A stretch of 64,000 nt of DNA from Armatimonadota bacterium (lineage in GTDB: Bacteria; Armatimonadota; Fimbriimonadia; Fimbriimonadales; Fimbriimonadaceae): assembly GCA_018268315.1 (NCBI GenBank), contig JAFDWU010000008.1, positions 62,001 to 126,000 on the forward strand, given 5' to 3'. The position numbers and the translations under genes were made by a program. The notes beneath the pieces are model-generated. The model saw only the letters and a program-made list of their open reading frames with translations, was not told the DNA's origin and did not search any database. Shown here one piece after another: positions 8,967-17,382 of the stretch (positions are counted from its first letter, which is position 1; every line of letters starts with the position of its first letter).

Positions 8967-9973
8967 TTTCTTCCGCGCTGATGGAGCGCTTCGACGACGA
9001 CACTCGGCTTCAACTTGACGAAGTGATGAGGGAAATGAAGCATGTGGAGCAGGAGCTGCAGCTTCAGGTCGGCTCACGGGTGGAACTCGTAACCAGCGTT
9101 TCACGACACACTCTCGATGGAGGCGGAAAGAGGCTTCGCCCCGCGTTTGTTTGGCTTGCCGCGAAGGCAACCGGTCTGCCCTACGATATCGAGCGCACCC
9201 GCAAGCTTGGCGCCTGCATGGAAATGATCCACATGGCGACCCTGATCCACGACGACGTCGTGGATAACTCGCCGATGCGACGGGGCCGCGAGACCGCGCA
9301 CGTAGCCTACGGCTCGACCGCAAGTGTGCTCGCCGGAGATTGCCTGCTAGCCAAGGCGATGGACATCCTCGCGGAAGATGGTGATCTGAACATCATCCGC
9401 TGCGTTTCAAAATCGGTGGTGGGCATGGCGGAAGGCGAGGTTCGCGAAGTGGAGACCCGCAACCGATTCGACCTCTCGCTTCAGGACCACTTTGAAATCC
9501 TAGACCTGAAGACCGCCGCTTTCATTGAGTCTTGCTGCGAGGTTGGCGCGCTGATCGCTGGCGCAGACAGCGAATCGCGCGACGCACTGAAGCATTACGG
9601 CAAGAACATCGGCCTTGCCTTCCAGATCGTCGACGACCTGATCGATTACCAGGGCCCCGCCAGCGTGACCGGCAAGACCCCCGGCACGGATTTCCGCGAG
9701 GGCTGCGCCACCTTGCCGTTGATTTTGCTTCGCGACCATTTAAGCGAGCAGGAATTCGAGGTCGCCAGCCGCAAGTTTGGCAATGGAGTGGGGGACGATG
9801 AAATCCAGATGATCATCAACTGGATGGAAACCCGAGGCGCATTCGCTGAATCCGCCGCCTATGCGGGTGAATATCTGGAAGCCGCCTTGCAAGACCTGCA
9901 GCGCCTTCCGGACAGCCCAACACGGGACTTGCTTGGGCTGATGGCGCAATTCGTAGTCAACCGCTCGGCCTAA
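8963..9973 (+). CDS. Long-chain polyprenyl diphosphate synthase
   Basis: A trans-isoprenyl diphosphate synthase of 336 residues that extends allylic diphosphates with isopentenyl diphosphate. The two Asp-rich motifs are DDVVD (97-101) and DDLID (224-228), and GGGKRLRP is at 53-60. Small residues at the fourth and fifth positions before the first Asp motif fit a long-chain (heptaprenyl/octaprenyl type) product, consistent with a menaquinone side chain. The ATG overlaps the ubiE stop by four bases, so the pair is translationally coupled. Its stop overlaps the stop of the convergent methyltransferase. Confidence 0.93.
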   Translation: MISSALMERFDDDTRLQLDEVMREMKHVEQELQLQVGSRVELVTSVSRHTLDGGGKRLRPAFVWLAAKATGLPYDIERTRKLGACMEMIHMATLIHDDVVDNSPMRRGRETAHVAYGSTASVLAGDCLLAKAMDILAEDGDLNIIRCVSKSVVGMAEGEVREVETRNRFDLSLQDHFEILDLKTAAFIESCCEVGALIAGADSESRDALKHYGKNIGLAFQIVDDLIDYQGPASVTGKTPGTDFREGCATLPLILLRDHLSEQEFEVASRKFGNGVGDDEIQMIINWMETRGAFAESAAYAGEYLEAALQDLQRLPDSPTRDLLGLMAQFVVNRSA

Positions 9974-10728
9974 GCCTTGCGGCAAACGTACATCGCCTCG
10001 ATCTCATCCAGCGAAAGCGGCCGCCTGCCCCAGTGCCCGGCGGTGCCGCCGTACACGTTGTCGCACCTTAGGCCCGCCTGCGCGAGCAGCTTGACCGTCT
10101 CCGGTGGCGTGAATAGCCTTTCCCGAATGCGGGCGGCATATTTGCCGCCAGGAATGTCCCACTCATCGACGTAATTGGCCAGCATGGTGGCGGGATCGAA
10201 AAGGCCATCGCGAATCATTTCGTCGTTCATCTTGCGGATCGCGCTGTAGCCGTTTAGCGAAGTCAGCACGAAGCCGCCTCCGGGCTTCAGGGCGCTGGCG
10301 ATTCGCTTGAAGATTTGCAGGTCGTGGGTTTCGGGGTCATCGCTTGAGCCGAGCAGGCCCACCGCGCCTTCGCAAAGGCAGATGGCAAGGTCAAAACTAT
10401 CGTCAACTGTGAACTCTTTGGCATCGGCTTGAATGAAGGTGGGCGTGACCCCCGCTTCCTTCGCCTTCCTCTCTGCTTGGGCAAGCATTCCCGTGCTGAG
10501 GTCGACGCCGGTGACCGCGTAGCCCCGCTTAGCAAGCTCAATGGAGTGGCGGCCGGTGCCACAGCCGACGTCGAGAATTTTCGCGCCTTTCGAGATCGGG
10601 AAGAGTTCCAGCAGGAAGTCGACCTCCGCCACGGTGTTGAAGGTGAACGGGTTCTCGTCGTAGCGCGGGGCGTGGCTATCGAAGAAGGTTCGCCAGTCGG
10701 TGATGGTCAGCGGCAGGTCCTCGGACAT
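9970..10728 (-). CDS. Class I SAM-dependent methyltransferase
   Basis: A 252-residue methyltransferase with the SAM-binding motif ILDVGCGTGRHSIELA around residues 49-64 and acidic residue GVDLS after the second strand. The substrate cannot be deduced; the N-terminus (DSHAPRYDENPFT) fits the small-molecule methyltransferases of the ubiE/cyclopropane type. The gene is convergent with the polyprenyl synthase and divergent from the amine oxidase. Both stops of the convergent pair lie in the four bases 9970-9973. TAGCAT lies 7 bases before the ATG and no ribosome site is visible. Confidence 0.85.
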   Translation of the reverse strand: MSEDLPLTITDWRTFFDSHAPRYDENPFTFNTVAEVDFLLELFPISKGAKILDVGCGTGRHSIELAKRGYAVTGVDLSTGMLAQAERKAKEAGVTPTFIQADAKEFTVDDSFDLAICLCEGAVGLLGSSDDPETHDLQIFKRIASALKPGGGFVLTSLNGYSAIRKMNDEMIRDGLFDPATMLANYVDEWDIPGGKYAARIRERLFTPPETVKLLAQAGLRCDNVYGGTAGHWGRRPLSLDEIEAMYVCRKA

Positions 10729-10761
10729 TTCATAGATGCTACCGCTTCATAATCAAACGCG

Positions 10762-11883
10762 ATGAACTCGTACGACGTGATCGTGATTGGCGGCGGAGCG
10801 ATGGGCAGCTCGGCGGCGATGCATGCCGCCCGACGCGGCGCAAGCGTGCTTTGCCTGGAGCGGTTCGGCTTTCCCAACACCATGGGAAGCTCCCACGGCG
10901 ACACGCGCATCATTCGCAAAGCCTATTTCGAGCATCCTGATTACGTCCCCCTGCTGGAAAGCGCCTATGCTCTTTGGGATGAGCTTCAGGAGGAGGTGGG
11001 TGAGCAGCTTAAGATCATCACCGGCGCGCTTTACGCCGGACCAAAGGGTTGCGAGGCGGTAGAAGGCAGCCGAGAATCGGCGCGCAAGTACGGCATTCCG
11101 ATTCAAAACCTGACCCACGAGGACTTGAAGGAGGGCTTTCCTGGGTTCTCTCTCCCCGAAGATTACGATGCCATCTTTGAGCCCAGCGCGGGCATTCTAA
11201 GGCCGGAGCGCTGCATTCTTGCCGCCCACAAAGAAGCCCTGAAGGCGGGCGCGGAGATGCGCGCAGGCGAGCAGCTCATTTCGCACAAGACTACGCCGAG
11301 CGGCGTCGAGGTCACCACCAATAAGGGAACCTACTCCTGCGGCCAAATCATCTTTTCGGCGGGGGCATTCACGGATAAGCTTCTAAGGGATAGAAACTTG
11401 CCGCTGCGCGTCACACGCCAGCCGATCATGTGGAGCCAGCCACTCCAGCCAGACCTGTACCCGCTTGGTAAGTTCCCTGTTTTCGGGATCGAGGACGAGC
11501 AAACGAATTTCATCTATGGCTTCCCGGTCATGCCGGATGGCCCTGGCCTTAAGGCTGGCAACCACTCGGTGGTCGAACCGTTCGACCCTGAAACGCCTAC
11601 CCGCGAATTCTTGCCGCACGACCAAGCCTCGATCCACGCCCACCTAAAGCGAATTGCCCCACAAGCGGCAGGAGAGTTCCTGAAAGGAGTGTTATGCCTT
11701 TACACGCGCACGCCGGATGGGCATTTCATCATCGATAAGCTGGATGAGCGGACGTCGATTGCCTGCGGATTCAGCGGACACGGGTTTAAGTTCGCCACCA
11801 TCATGGGCGAAGTACTGGCTGACCTTGCCCTTGAAGGCAAAACGAAGCACCCGATCGGATTCCTTAGCCACGGGCGATTCTAG
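10762..11883 (+). CDS. solA: FAD-dependent N-methyl amino acid oxidase (sarcosine/N-methyltryptophan oxidase type)
   Basis: A monomeric sarcosine oxidase-like flavoenzyme of 373 residues that oxidatively demethylates N-methyl amino acids. The dinucleotide-binding motif GGGAMGSSAA is at residues 10-19. The C-terminal CLYTRTPDGHFIID carries Cys312, the residue that binds FAD covalently in this family. The closing GFSGHGFKFA is also typical. The exact substrate (sarcosine, N-methyltryptophan or another) cannot be told. CATAAT lies 8 bases before the ATG. Its stop TAG shares the tetranucleotide CTAG with the WD40 gene on the other strand. Confidence 0.88.
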   Translation: MNSYDVIVIGGGAMGSSAAMHAARRGASVLCLERFGFPNTMGSSHGDTRIIRKAYFEHPDYVPLLESAYALWDELQEEVGEQLKIITGALYAGPKGCEAVEGSRESARKYGIPIQNLTHEDLKEGFPGFSLPEDYDAIFEPSAGILRPERCILAAHKEALKAGAEMRAGEQLISHKTTPSGVEVTTNKGTYSCGQIIFSAGAFTDKLLRDRNLPLRVTRQPIMWSQPLQPDLYPLGKFPVFGIEDEQTNFIYGFPVMPDGPGLKAGNHSVVEPFDPETPTREFLPHDQASIHAHLKRIAPQAAGEFLKGVLCLYTRTPDGHFIIDKLDERTSIACGFSGHGFKFATIMGEVLADLALEGKTKHPIGFLSHGRF

Positions 11884-12851
11884 CCGCGGCGGCGCTTCTT
11901 GGTTTTGCCCGTTTGTGCTGTATAGCCCTGCGCAGGATCGACCTTGTTCACCTGAAGGTGATCGTCAACCGCAACGGTTAGCAAAGAAGTGCCATCCGGC
12001 GTCCAGCACAGGGGTGAGCCGATGCTGCACTGCTGGTCAAGCTCCGCGACCTTGTTCCCTTTGATATCGAACACGCGAACAAAGTGGTCCGTGCTGCTGG
12101 TGGCCACGTACTGGCCGTTCGGTGAAAATCGAACGCAGCACACCCAATCCTGATTACCACTGAGAGTCGCACGCGGAGAGCCGTCCGGATTCCACAGAAT
12201 GACCTTGTTATCCTTACCTGCCGAAGCCATGAGGCCGTTGGGGCCGCTATCCACATCGAGTACGCCAAGCCCTTGATGGCCGCTAAACGATGCCTTCTTG
12301 TCCGGGCTGCCGAATGAATATAACCGGGCGCCTTCGGCTAGCGTGCCCGTAAGTATCGTGTTCGTACCTGGACGGAAAACGCCACCGTAAAAGTTTGCGC
12401 CGGCGCCGGCAATCTTCTGCGCTTCCTTTGGTTTAGTGGTACGCAAATCGTAGACGTCGATGACATCATCCTTCCCCGTGCTTGCCAGCAAGTTGCCGGT
12501 GCTGCTGTAGCTCAGGCGCTCCACGCCGCGGATATGGACGCGATACTCGCGCAGCTTCTTGCCATCAGTGCTCCACAAGATGACGCGGCCGCTTTCATCG
12601 CCAGTGGCAATCTGGTTACCCTTCGGACTCCAAGCGATCGCGTACGCTGGCTGCGGCGTCTTGCCAACCACCCTTACGGTGTGACCGGTCGTGCCATCGA
12701 TGATGCGAAAGCTCATATCCTCCATCGTGGCAACGATATTCTTGCCAGCGGCGGGGGCCATCGCGAGCGGCTTAAGCTGAGTAAGCGGAGTTGGAAGCAC
12801 CACCAAGGGTTTCTCGGCTGTTGCGAGGAGGGTTAGGAGCGGGAGCAGCAT
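11880..12851 (-). CDS. WD40-repeat protein, probably secreted
   Basis: 323 residues with at least five WD40-like repeats, each ending in patterns such as VILWSTDGK, VIDVYDLRT, VILWNPDGS and VRVFDIKGN, which should form a beta-propeller. A short hydrophobic start (MLLPLLTLLATAEK) looks like a signal peptide, placing it outside the cytoplasm. The C-terminus is basic (KTKKRRRG). Such propellers are scaffolds; no partner is evident. The gene starts 6 bases after the stop of the next upstream small membrane protein, and both may share an operon with YceI. Confidence 0.8.
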   Translation of the reverse strand: MLLPLLTLLATAEKPLVVLPTPLTQLKPLAMAPAAGKNIVATMEDMSFRIIDGTTGHTVRVVGKTPQPAYAIAWSPKGNQIATGDESGRVILWSTDGKKLREYRVHIRGVERLSYSSTGNLLASTGKDDVIDVYDLRTTKPKEAQKIAGAGANFYGGVFRPGTNTILTGTLAEGARLYSFGSPDKKASFSGHQGLGVLDVDSGPNGLMASAGKDNKVILWNPDGSPRATLSGNQDWVCCVRFSPNGQYVATSSTDHFVRVFDIKGNKVAELDQQCSIGSPLCWTPDGTSLLTVAVDDHLQVNKVDPAQGYTAQTGKTKKRRRG

Positions 12852-12857
12852 TGCCTA

Positions 12858-13289
12858 TTAAGACGCGTTGCCGGGTGACGCCGCTTCGTCCCCTTTTCTA
12901 GGGACGCGACGGCCAAGCACATAACCAAGAACGAAGAGGATGACAAAGGCTGCGCCGGAAGCTAAGCGCGTATAGCGAGCAAAGAAATCGACGGTTTGCA
13001 ACTGAAGCGGATAGATGTTGTTCTGCTTCAGATAGTTGTCACTCACCTGCTCGGCCCCGTCCGCGCTCTTGGTTGGCAGGAACGCCTTAGGGTCGTCGAT
13101 GATCATCATCTGCGGGGAGCCTATGGGAGTTCCGCCATCGCCGAACAAGTCGTCGGACTGCTTATCGACCTGCACGCGCTGAATCATCTTGGCCCGAGAG
13201 GCATAAGCCCCTCGGACCGGAAACGTTGCCACGAACACGATTCCCGCAAGCGCAGCGAGAAAGAGAAGGAACTTGGAGAATCCTTTCAT
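12858..13289 (-). CDS. Small protein with N- and C-terminal membrane helices
   Basis: 143 residues. A hydrophobic helix at about 6-24 and another at about 112-128, followed by a short basic and acidic tail, flank a hydrophilic periplasmic-type middle of roughly 85 residues. No family is recognised. It lies 4 bases after the YceI stop and 6 bases before the WD40 gene, so the three minus-strand genes (YceI, this, WD40) look like one transcription unit. Confidence 0.72.
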   Translation of the reverse strand: MKGFSKFLLFLAALAGIVFVATFPVRGAYASRAKMIQRVQVDKQSDDLFGDGGTPIGSPQMMIIDDPKAFLPTKSADGAEQVSDNYLKQNNIYPLQLQTVDFFARYTRLASGAAFVILFVLGYVLGRRVPRKGDEAASPGNAS

Positions 13290-13293
13290 GGCC

Positions 13294-13890
13294 TTACTTC
13301 GAGCTTGCGTAGGCGTTCACTGAGATCGTTACATCCTCAGCTACCTTGCCCTTCACCATGTCCGGAAGCTTGATTCCGTACGTTGCAAGGTTGATGTTGA
13401 ACTTCGTGCTCAGCTTGATGACATCGCCCTGGTACATCACTTTGCGGGTTTGATCGCTCTCGGCTCGGTAGAGGACAGTGGCGGTCGTAGTGATCGACTT
13501 CGTTACGCCGTGCAACGTGAAGTTGCCCTTTACGCGGTAGTTATTGCCGCTGAGGTGGCTGACGGAAGTCGTCGAAAACGTGATGGTCGGATACTTCTCG
13601 GCATCCAGCCACATCGGGCTTGCCAAGTGCTGATTTCGCAGCGGGATTCCGGTATCGAGTCCCTTAACCTGCACGGTGATTTGGCCATGGCCGGTCTTGG
13701 CAACCGGATCGAAAACGATTGCGCCGGAGACTTCATTCGTCTTTGCGGTGAAGGTTTCGAATTCAGCGACCGACTCCGCGGAAGCCAAATTGCGGTACGC
13801 CAGCTTGTCGCCGACGATATGAAAATTGGTCGGGCTAGCCAAGAGTGAGGCAGCGCTAGAAGCCAGAACGAGCATTGCGAAGGTTTTCAT
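13294..13890 (-). CDS. YceI family periplasmic lipid-binding protein
   Basis: 198 residues with a clear signal peptide (hydrophobic residues 4-19, ending LLASP). The rest is the lipocalin-like YceI barrel: VVGDKL-type start, GHGQITVQVKGLDTG, AEKYPTITFSTTSV and the closing DVTISVNAYAS. YceI proteins bind polyisoprenoid chains in the periplasm, which would suit a cell that makes long-chain quinones. A good ribosome site (GGAGA, 8 bases spacing) precedes the ATG. It appears to be the first gene of a three-gene operon. Confidence 0.9.
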   Translation of the reverse strand: MKTFAMLVLASSAASLLASPTNFHIVGDKLAYRNLASAESVAEFETFTAKTNEVSGAIVFDPVAKTGHGQITVQVKGLDTGIPLRNQHLASPMWLDAEKYPTITFSTTSVSHLSGNNYRVKGNFTLHGVTKSITTTATVLYRAESDQTRKVMYQGDVIKLSTKFNINLATYGIKLPDMVKGKVAEDVTISVNAYASSK

Positions 13891-14024
13891 AAGTCTTTCT
13901 CCAGAATTTGTTGCTTAGACAACTATTTCTTACACCGGTTTACCTGATGGTGTTGCACTTCTCACAAATTTTGCGAAAAGAATCTTCGAGCGCGGCTGAT
14001 ATAATAGTAGAAGCAAGTCTACTC

Positions 14025-15284
14025 ATGGAACTGAGCCTGCGCTACCTGTTCTTGGACCTCAACAGCTACTTCGCCTCGGTGGAGCAGCAGGAGCATCCTG
14101 AGCTACGCGGCAAGCCGATTGCGGTTGTTCCGGTGGAAGCGGATTCTTCATTCGTCATCGCTGCTTCTTATCCGGCGAAGGCGTTTGGCGTGAAGACGGG
14201 AACGCGGATCGGCGACGCGAAGCGCATGTGCCCTGGCCTTCAGTGCGTTCAGGGGAACCACAGCGTTTACATGGCCTACCACCAGCGGATATTGGAAGTG
14301 GTCGAGAATGTGCTGCCAATCGAAGAGGTTTGCAGCGTGGACGAGATGCGGTTCCGGCTGCTGGGAGAGGAGCGAACCCGGAAACGAGCGACTGAGATCG
14401 CCCACGAGTTCAAGCGAGTGCTGCGGGAGCAAGTTGGCGAGTGCATCTTGTGCTCAATCGGGGTTGCGCCAAACCCGTTCCTTGCCAAGGTGGCTTCGGA
14501 CATGCAGAAGCCCGATGGCCTGGTGATTCTGGAGCGGCACGAGCTTCCTGAAGCTTTGCTTGGGCTGGAGCTGATGGATTTCGCCGGCATCAACAAGCGG
14601 ATGGCCGCGCGGCTGAAGGCTGCGGGCATCTTCACCACCGCCGATATGCTTGCCCGCTCGGAGCAGGAGCTTCGCGAGGCGTTCGGAAGCGTGGTGGGGG
14701 CGCGCTGGTATCACCTTCTGCGCGGCACCGAGCTTGAGGAAAAGACCCGCACCCGCCAATCGCTTGGCCATTCCCACGTGCTTGCCCCGGATTTGCGCAA
14801 CGACGATGGCGTGTACAAGGTAATGCTGCGCCTTATTCACAAGGCCACCGCCCGACTGAGGGCGCACGGGTTGCACGCAGGGCATATCAGCTTCGGGGTG
14901 CAGGGGATGGTGGAAAGTTGGGAGGAGAAGTTGCACCACGACCCAACCCAGAACACCGACGTCGTTGCATCCGAATTCGCCAAGCGCTGGGCAAGAAGGA
15001 ATTTCAAGTCACCGCGGATGTGCTGGGTGAACTTCCACGACTTGAAGGAGCCGAACCACATCACGCCTTCCCTCTTTGGCGAGCGCACTGATTCCGCGGA
15101 AATGGGCAAGGCGGTGGATGCCATCAACCAGAAGTTCGGCAAGAACAAGGTTTACTTGGCAGCGCTCGGCGAGGCCAAGGACGCCGCCGAAGAAAGGATC
15201 GCGTTCAACAAGACGTGGCTCTTTTCGGAGGGCAAGGGCGATCACGAAACCCCCGGCCTTTTCGAGCAGCCTGAACAGCCATGA
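14025..15284 (+). CDS. Y-family DNA polymerase (Pol IV/UmuC type)
   Basis: 419 residues; a translesion polymerase. The first catalytic segment reads LDLNSYFASVEQ (residues 9-20) and the second SVDEM (near residue 104-108), supplying the acidic triad seen in DinB (DxDxFYASVE and SxDE). The palm and the helix-hairpin-helix thumb (DFAGINKRMAARLKAAGI) follow, then a little-finger domain. ATG 14025 is preferred; the frame extends upstream but into the intergenic region. TATAAT at 14000-14005 is a good -10 but has no convincing -35. No LexA-type box was seen. A small gene overlaps its stop by four bases. Confidence 0.9.
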   Translation: MELSLRYLFLDLNSYFASVEQQEHPELRGKPIAVVPVEADSSFVIAASYPAKAFGVKTGTRIGDAKRMCPGLQCVQGNHSVYMAYHQRILEVVENVLPIEEVCSVDEMRFRLLGEERTRKRATEIAHEFKRVLREQVGECILCSIGVAPNPFLAKVASDMQKPDGLVILERHELPEALLGLELMDFAGINKRMAARLKAAGIFTTADMLARSEQELREAFGSVVGARWYHLLRGTELEEKTRTRQSLGHSHVLAPDLRNDDGVYKVMLRLIHKATARLRAHGLHAGHISFGVQGMVESWEEKLHHDPTQNTDVVASEFAKRWARRNFKSPRMCWVNFHDLKEPNHITPSLFGERTDSAEMGKAVDAINQKFGKNKVYLAALGEAKDAAEERIAFNKTWLFSEGKGDHETPGLFEQPEQP

Positions 15285-15691
15285 TCGACGCCAAACCAAC
15301 TCCGATTTTCAAGGAATGGAGCCTTCGCTACACCGAGCTCGCCTTCGCACAGGCGGTCCCGAAATCCCACAAGCTTGAGAAGATGCTTGCGCCGGATTTC
15401 GTGGTCGTGTTTCACGATGGCGGCAAGGTGCGCAGGGTCAGCCGCGCCGAATTCATCAAGCTGAACTCCAAGGAAGAAACGGACAAATACGAGAACCACC
15501 TGCGCTATTCGATCAGCGGCATGAGCGTTAAAGGCTCGCGCGCAAGCATCTTGGTGAAGCTGGAAACCCAAGCCGTCCAGGAGGATGGCCACGTGCTTGG
15601 CTATGCCACCGCCTTTTGGCAAGACACCTGGGTCAAGCAGGCAGCGGTCTGGAAGCTGTCAAAGCGAGTGAACTCGGAGAAGAAGCGCTAG
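15281..15691 (+). CDS. NTF2-like small protein
   Basis: 136 residues. The pattern of a long N-terminal helix (YTELAFAQA), a hydrophobic FVVVFHDG strand, a central YSISGMSVKGSRASILVKLE sheet and a WVKQAAVWKLSKR ending resembles SnoaL/DUF4440-type NTF2 folds, often small-molecule binding or enzymatic. No catalytic residues can be assigned. It starts in the polymerase stop codon (ATGA), so it is translationally coupled to it, and its own stop lies in a CTAG shared with the convergent YggU gene. Confidence 0.65.
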   Translation: MIDAKPTPIFKEWSLRYTELAFAQAVPKSHKLEKMLAPDFVVVFHDGGKVRRVSRAEFIKLNSKEETDKYENHLRYSISGMSVKGSRASILVKLETQAVQEDGHVLGYATAFWQDTWVKQAAVWKLSKRVNSEKKR

Positions 15692-15969
15692 CGGCTTGCC
15701 AGCCGGCTTTGAATTTCTTCGATTGTGATGCCCTCAATACGGAGGCGCTTCTGCCGACCGGTGTCGCCAGAAACAATTGAGATCGCCGACTTGCGAATCT
15801 TCAGGGCCTTGGCCACCGTTTCGATCAACGCTTCGTTCGCCTGGCCGTCAACGGGTGCGGCACGAACCCACACCTTCAGGCTGCCATCGGGCTGCATGGC
15901 TACGGCGGATTTTGTGCTGCGCGGGGTGACCCGTACCGCGACATTGCAGCTTTGCTCCTCCATGTCCAA
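15688..15969 (-). CDS. DUF167 (YggU) family protein
   Basis: 93 residues. The sequence VRVTPRSTKSAV near the start, VWVRAAPVDGQANEALIE in the middle and ISIVSGDTGRQKRLRIEG near the end are the conserved blocks of the YggU/DUF167 family, a small alpha/beta fold of unknown function. The length is normal for the family. It lies behind the terminator of the 16017-16430 gene and ends within the stop codon of the convergent NTF2-like gene. Confidence 0.9.
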   Translation of the reverse strand: MDMEEQSCNVAVRVTPRSTKSAVAMQPDGSLKVWVRAAPVDGQANEALIETVAKALKIRKSAISIVSGDTGRQKRLRIEGITIEEIQSRLASR

Positions 15970-16005
15970 AAAAGCAAAGCGGGCCGAAATTCACTTCGGC
16001 CCGCT
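15966..16005 (-). terminator. Intrinsic terminator after the secreted CxxC protein
   Basis: A perfect 11-bp hairpin (15978-15988 with 15995-16005, loop of six) stands 11 bases after the stop at 16017. On the minus strand it runs into TTTTTT at 15973-15968. It lies just before the start of the YggU gene, so it overlaps that gene's promoter region. Confidence 0.85.
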
Positions 16006-16016
16006 GCTGCTTAACC

Positions 16017-16430
16017 TTAGTTGCCGCTTCCGCCAGCGGTCTTCTGCGTGGCCGGTTTTGGTCCCTTCTTCTTTGAGAACTTCGACTTCAGGCGCTGCAT
16101 CATCGAAGGCTTCTTCTTGGCGGGCGCAGCCTCAGCTTTGCCAGTCATCCTGTCAGTATTTGGTGTGACTCGCCCCATAGGCTTCGCCTGAGTGGGTTTG
16201 GTAGCTTTGGAAGTAGTCATTCCGCCGCCAGGCTTGCATATCTTGCAGGCGGCATAGCCAGCCTTCTGCGCAGCCGAAATCGACATCGCCTTCTTCGTCT
16301 TCGATCTGGCGATCGAACTGCAGTTAGCAAGGTGATACGACTTGCCTTCCTTCGTCACATAAACGGTTTGCGCCATGGCGACCGCCATGAGCGACATTGC
16401 CAATGCTCCGGTAACGAGAACCCTCTTCAT
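16017..16430 (-). CDS. Secreted protein with Ada-like/nuclease-tail CxxC domain
   Basis: 137 residues from ATG 16430 (a start 3 codons upstream is possible; a longer frame reaching back into the next gene is not used). Residues 1-20 are a signal peptide ending AMA. Residues 21-65 hold a C...C...CxxC module with HLANC and CKICKP: the small metal-binding domain often found at the end of secreted nucleases and in Ada proteins. The last 70 residues are Lys-, Ser- and Pro-rich and low in complexity, perhaps a surface- or nucleic-acid-binding tail. Function unknown. Confidence 0.68.
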   Translation of the reverse strand: MKRVLVTGALAMSLMAVAMAQTVYVTKEGKSYHLANCSSIARSKTKKAMSISAAQKAGYAACKICKPGGGMTTSKATKPTQAKPMGRVTPNTDRMTGKAEAAPAKKKPSMMQRLKSKFSKKKGPKPATQKTAGGSGN

Positions 16431-16455
16431 AACGCCCATTCTATCTGATCGCCAA

Positions 16456-17220
16456 TCAACCGGCAACCTTTTCAATTTTGTAAACCTTGACCTCCACGCC
16501 ATCGCTGAAGGCGGTGTGGATGAAGGGCTTTCCTGGGATGCCGCTGGCATCGGTGAGGGTTTGCTCGCAGCTTTCAACCGTTGCCGTGCGCAGGGGATAA
16601 GGCGTATGCCACACCCGTCCGGTAAAGAGCTCGCCACCCCGTGCGGAGTAGAGCAGGTAGCGCTCCACCAGGAAGTACTCCAGCGTGCCGGGCTGGGCAA
16701 AGTACGGCTTACCCGCGGCTGTGGCTGTGGCCTTGCAAATCGCAGACGATCCTTCCAGGCGGATTGATTGATACTCAAGGCGGTCTAGAGTTCGTTCGGT
16801 AGACATCCGCGCGTACCAGTAGGGTAAAGCGTAGGTTAGGCGGGCGATTTTGCAGGCAAGCCAGTTGGCGGCGTCCAGGCTGAAGAACCAAACGCCAGGC
16901 TCTTTGCCTTCCCGATGCACATAGGTGCGAACGTTGAACTCAGGAAACTTGGAGACCCCGGGAACACTGGGCGACCATGTTGGCCGGACGCCCGACATCC
17001 AGAAAAGCACCACCCCAATCCAAGCCATTGGTTTTCCGCTAGCGTCTGGGTGAAGATCAAGCGATAAGCCCGCAGGCAGCAGAGGCTGAATTTCATCAGG
17101 ATTGGCGGTGAAGTGCAGGAATAGAAGATCGTGCCACTCCTGGTACATCACGGGCTTGCCGCCAGGAAGGCTTCTGAGCAGTTCCTGCTCTGCCGGATCA
17201 ATCTGGAAGGTGTTCGCCAT
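16456..17220 (-). CDS. DUF2071 (YqjF-like) family protein
   Basis: 254 residues. The opening MYQEWHDLLFLHFTANPDEIQPLLPAG is close to the conserved start of the YqjF/DUF2071 family, and WIGVVLFWMSGVRP, FPEFNVRTYVHREGKEPGVWFFSLDA and the final part fit the acetoacetate decarboxylase-like fold of that family. The activity is unknown. It is codirectional with, and 25 bases upstream of, the secreted CxxC gene. The promoter area 17221-17382 holds no other recognisable element. Confidence 0.88.
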   Translation of the reverse strand: MANTFQIDPAEQELLRSLPGGKPVMYQEWHDLLFLHFTANPDEIQPLLPAGLSLDLHPDASGKPMAWIGVVLFWMSGVRPTWSPSVPGVSKFPEFNVRTYVHREGKEPGVWFFSLDAANWLACKIARLTYALPYWYARMSTERTLDRLEYQSIRLEGSSAICKATATAAGKPYFAQPGTLEYFLVERYLLYSARGGELFTGRVWHTPYPLRTATVESCEQTLTDASGIPGKPFIHTAFSDGVEVKVYKIEKVAG

Positions 17221-17382
17221 GGTGCCGCCTCGCGGCGATCCCCGTTATGTTACTAGTTTATGAACCCTCGTAGAACTCACGGGAAAGGAAAGTGCCAGAA
17301 GGGGGCTAAACCGCAATATTGCCCGCTCCGAAAATTACCTGTATCAGCCCGGGTGAGCCCGGCGCGTTTAAGGGGGTAGAGA

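Noticed and set aside
13891-14024. LexA/SOS box before the Y-family polymerase
   Set aside because: No palindromic LexA-like site could be found; only a TATAAT and a small AGTAG/CTACT inverted repeat near the start.
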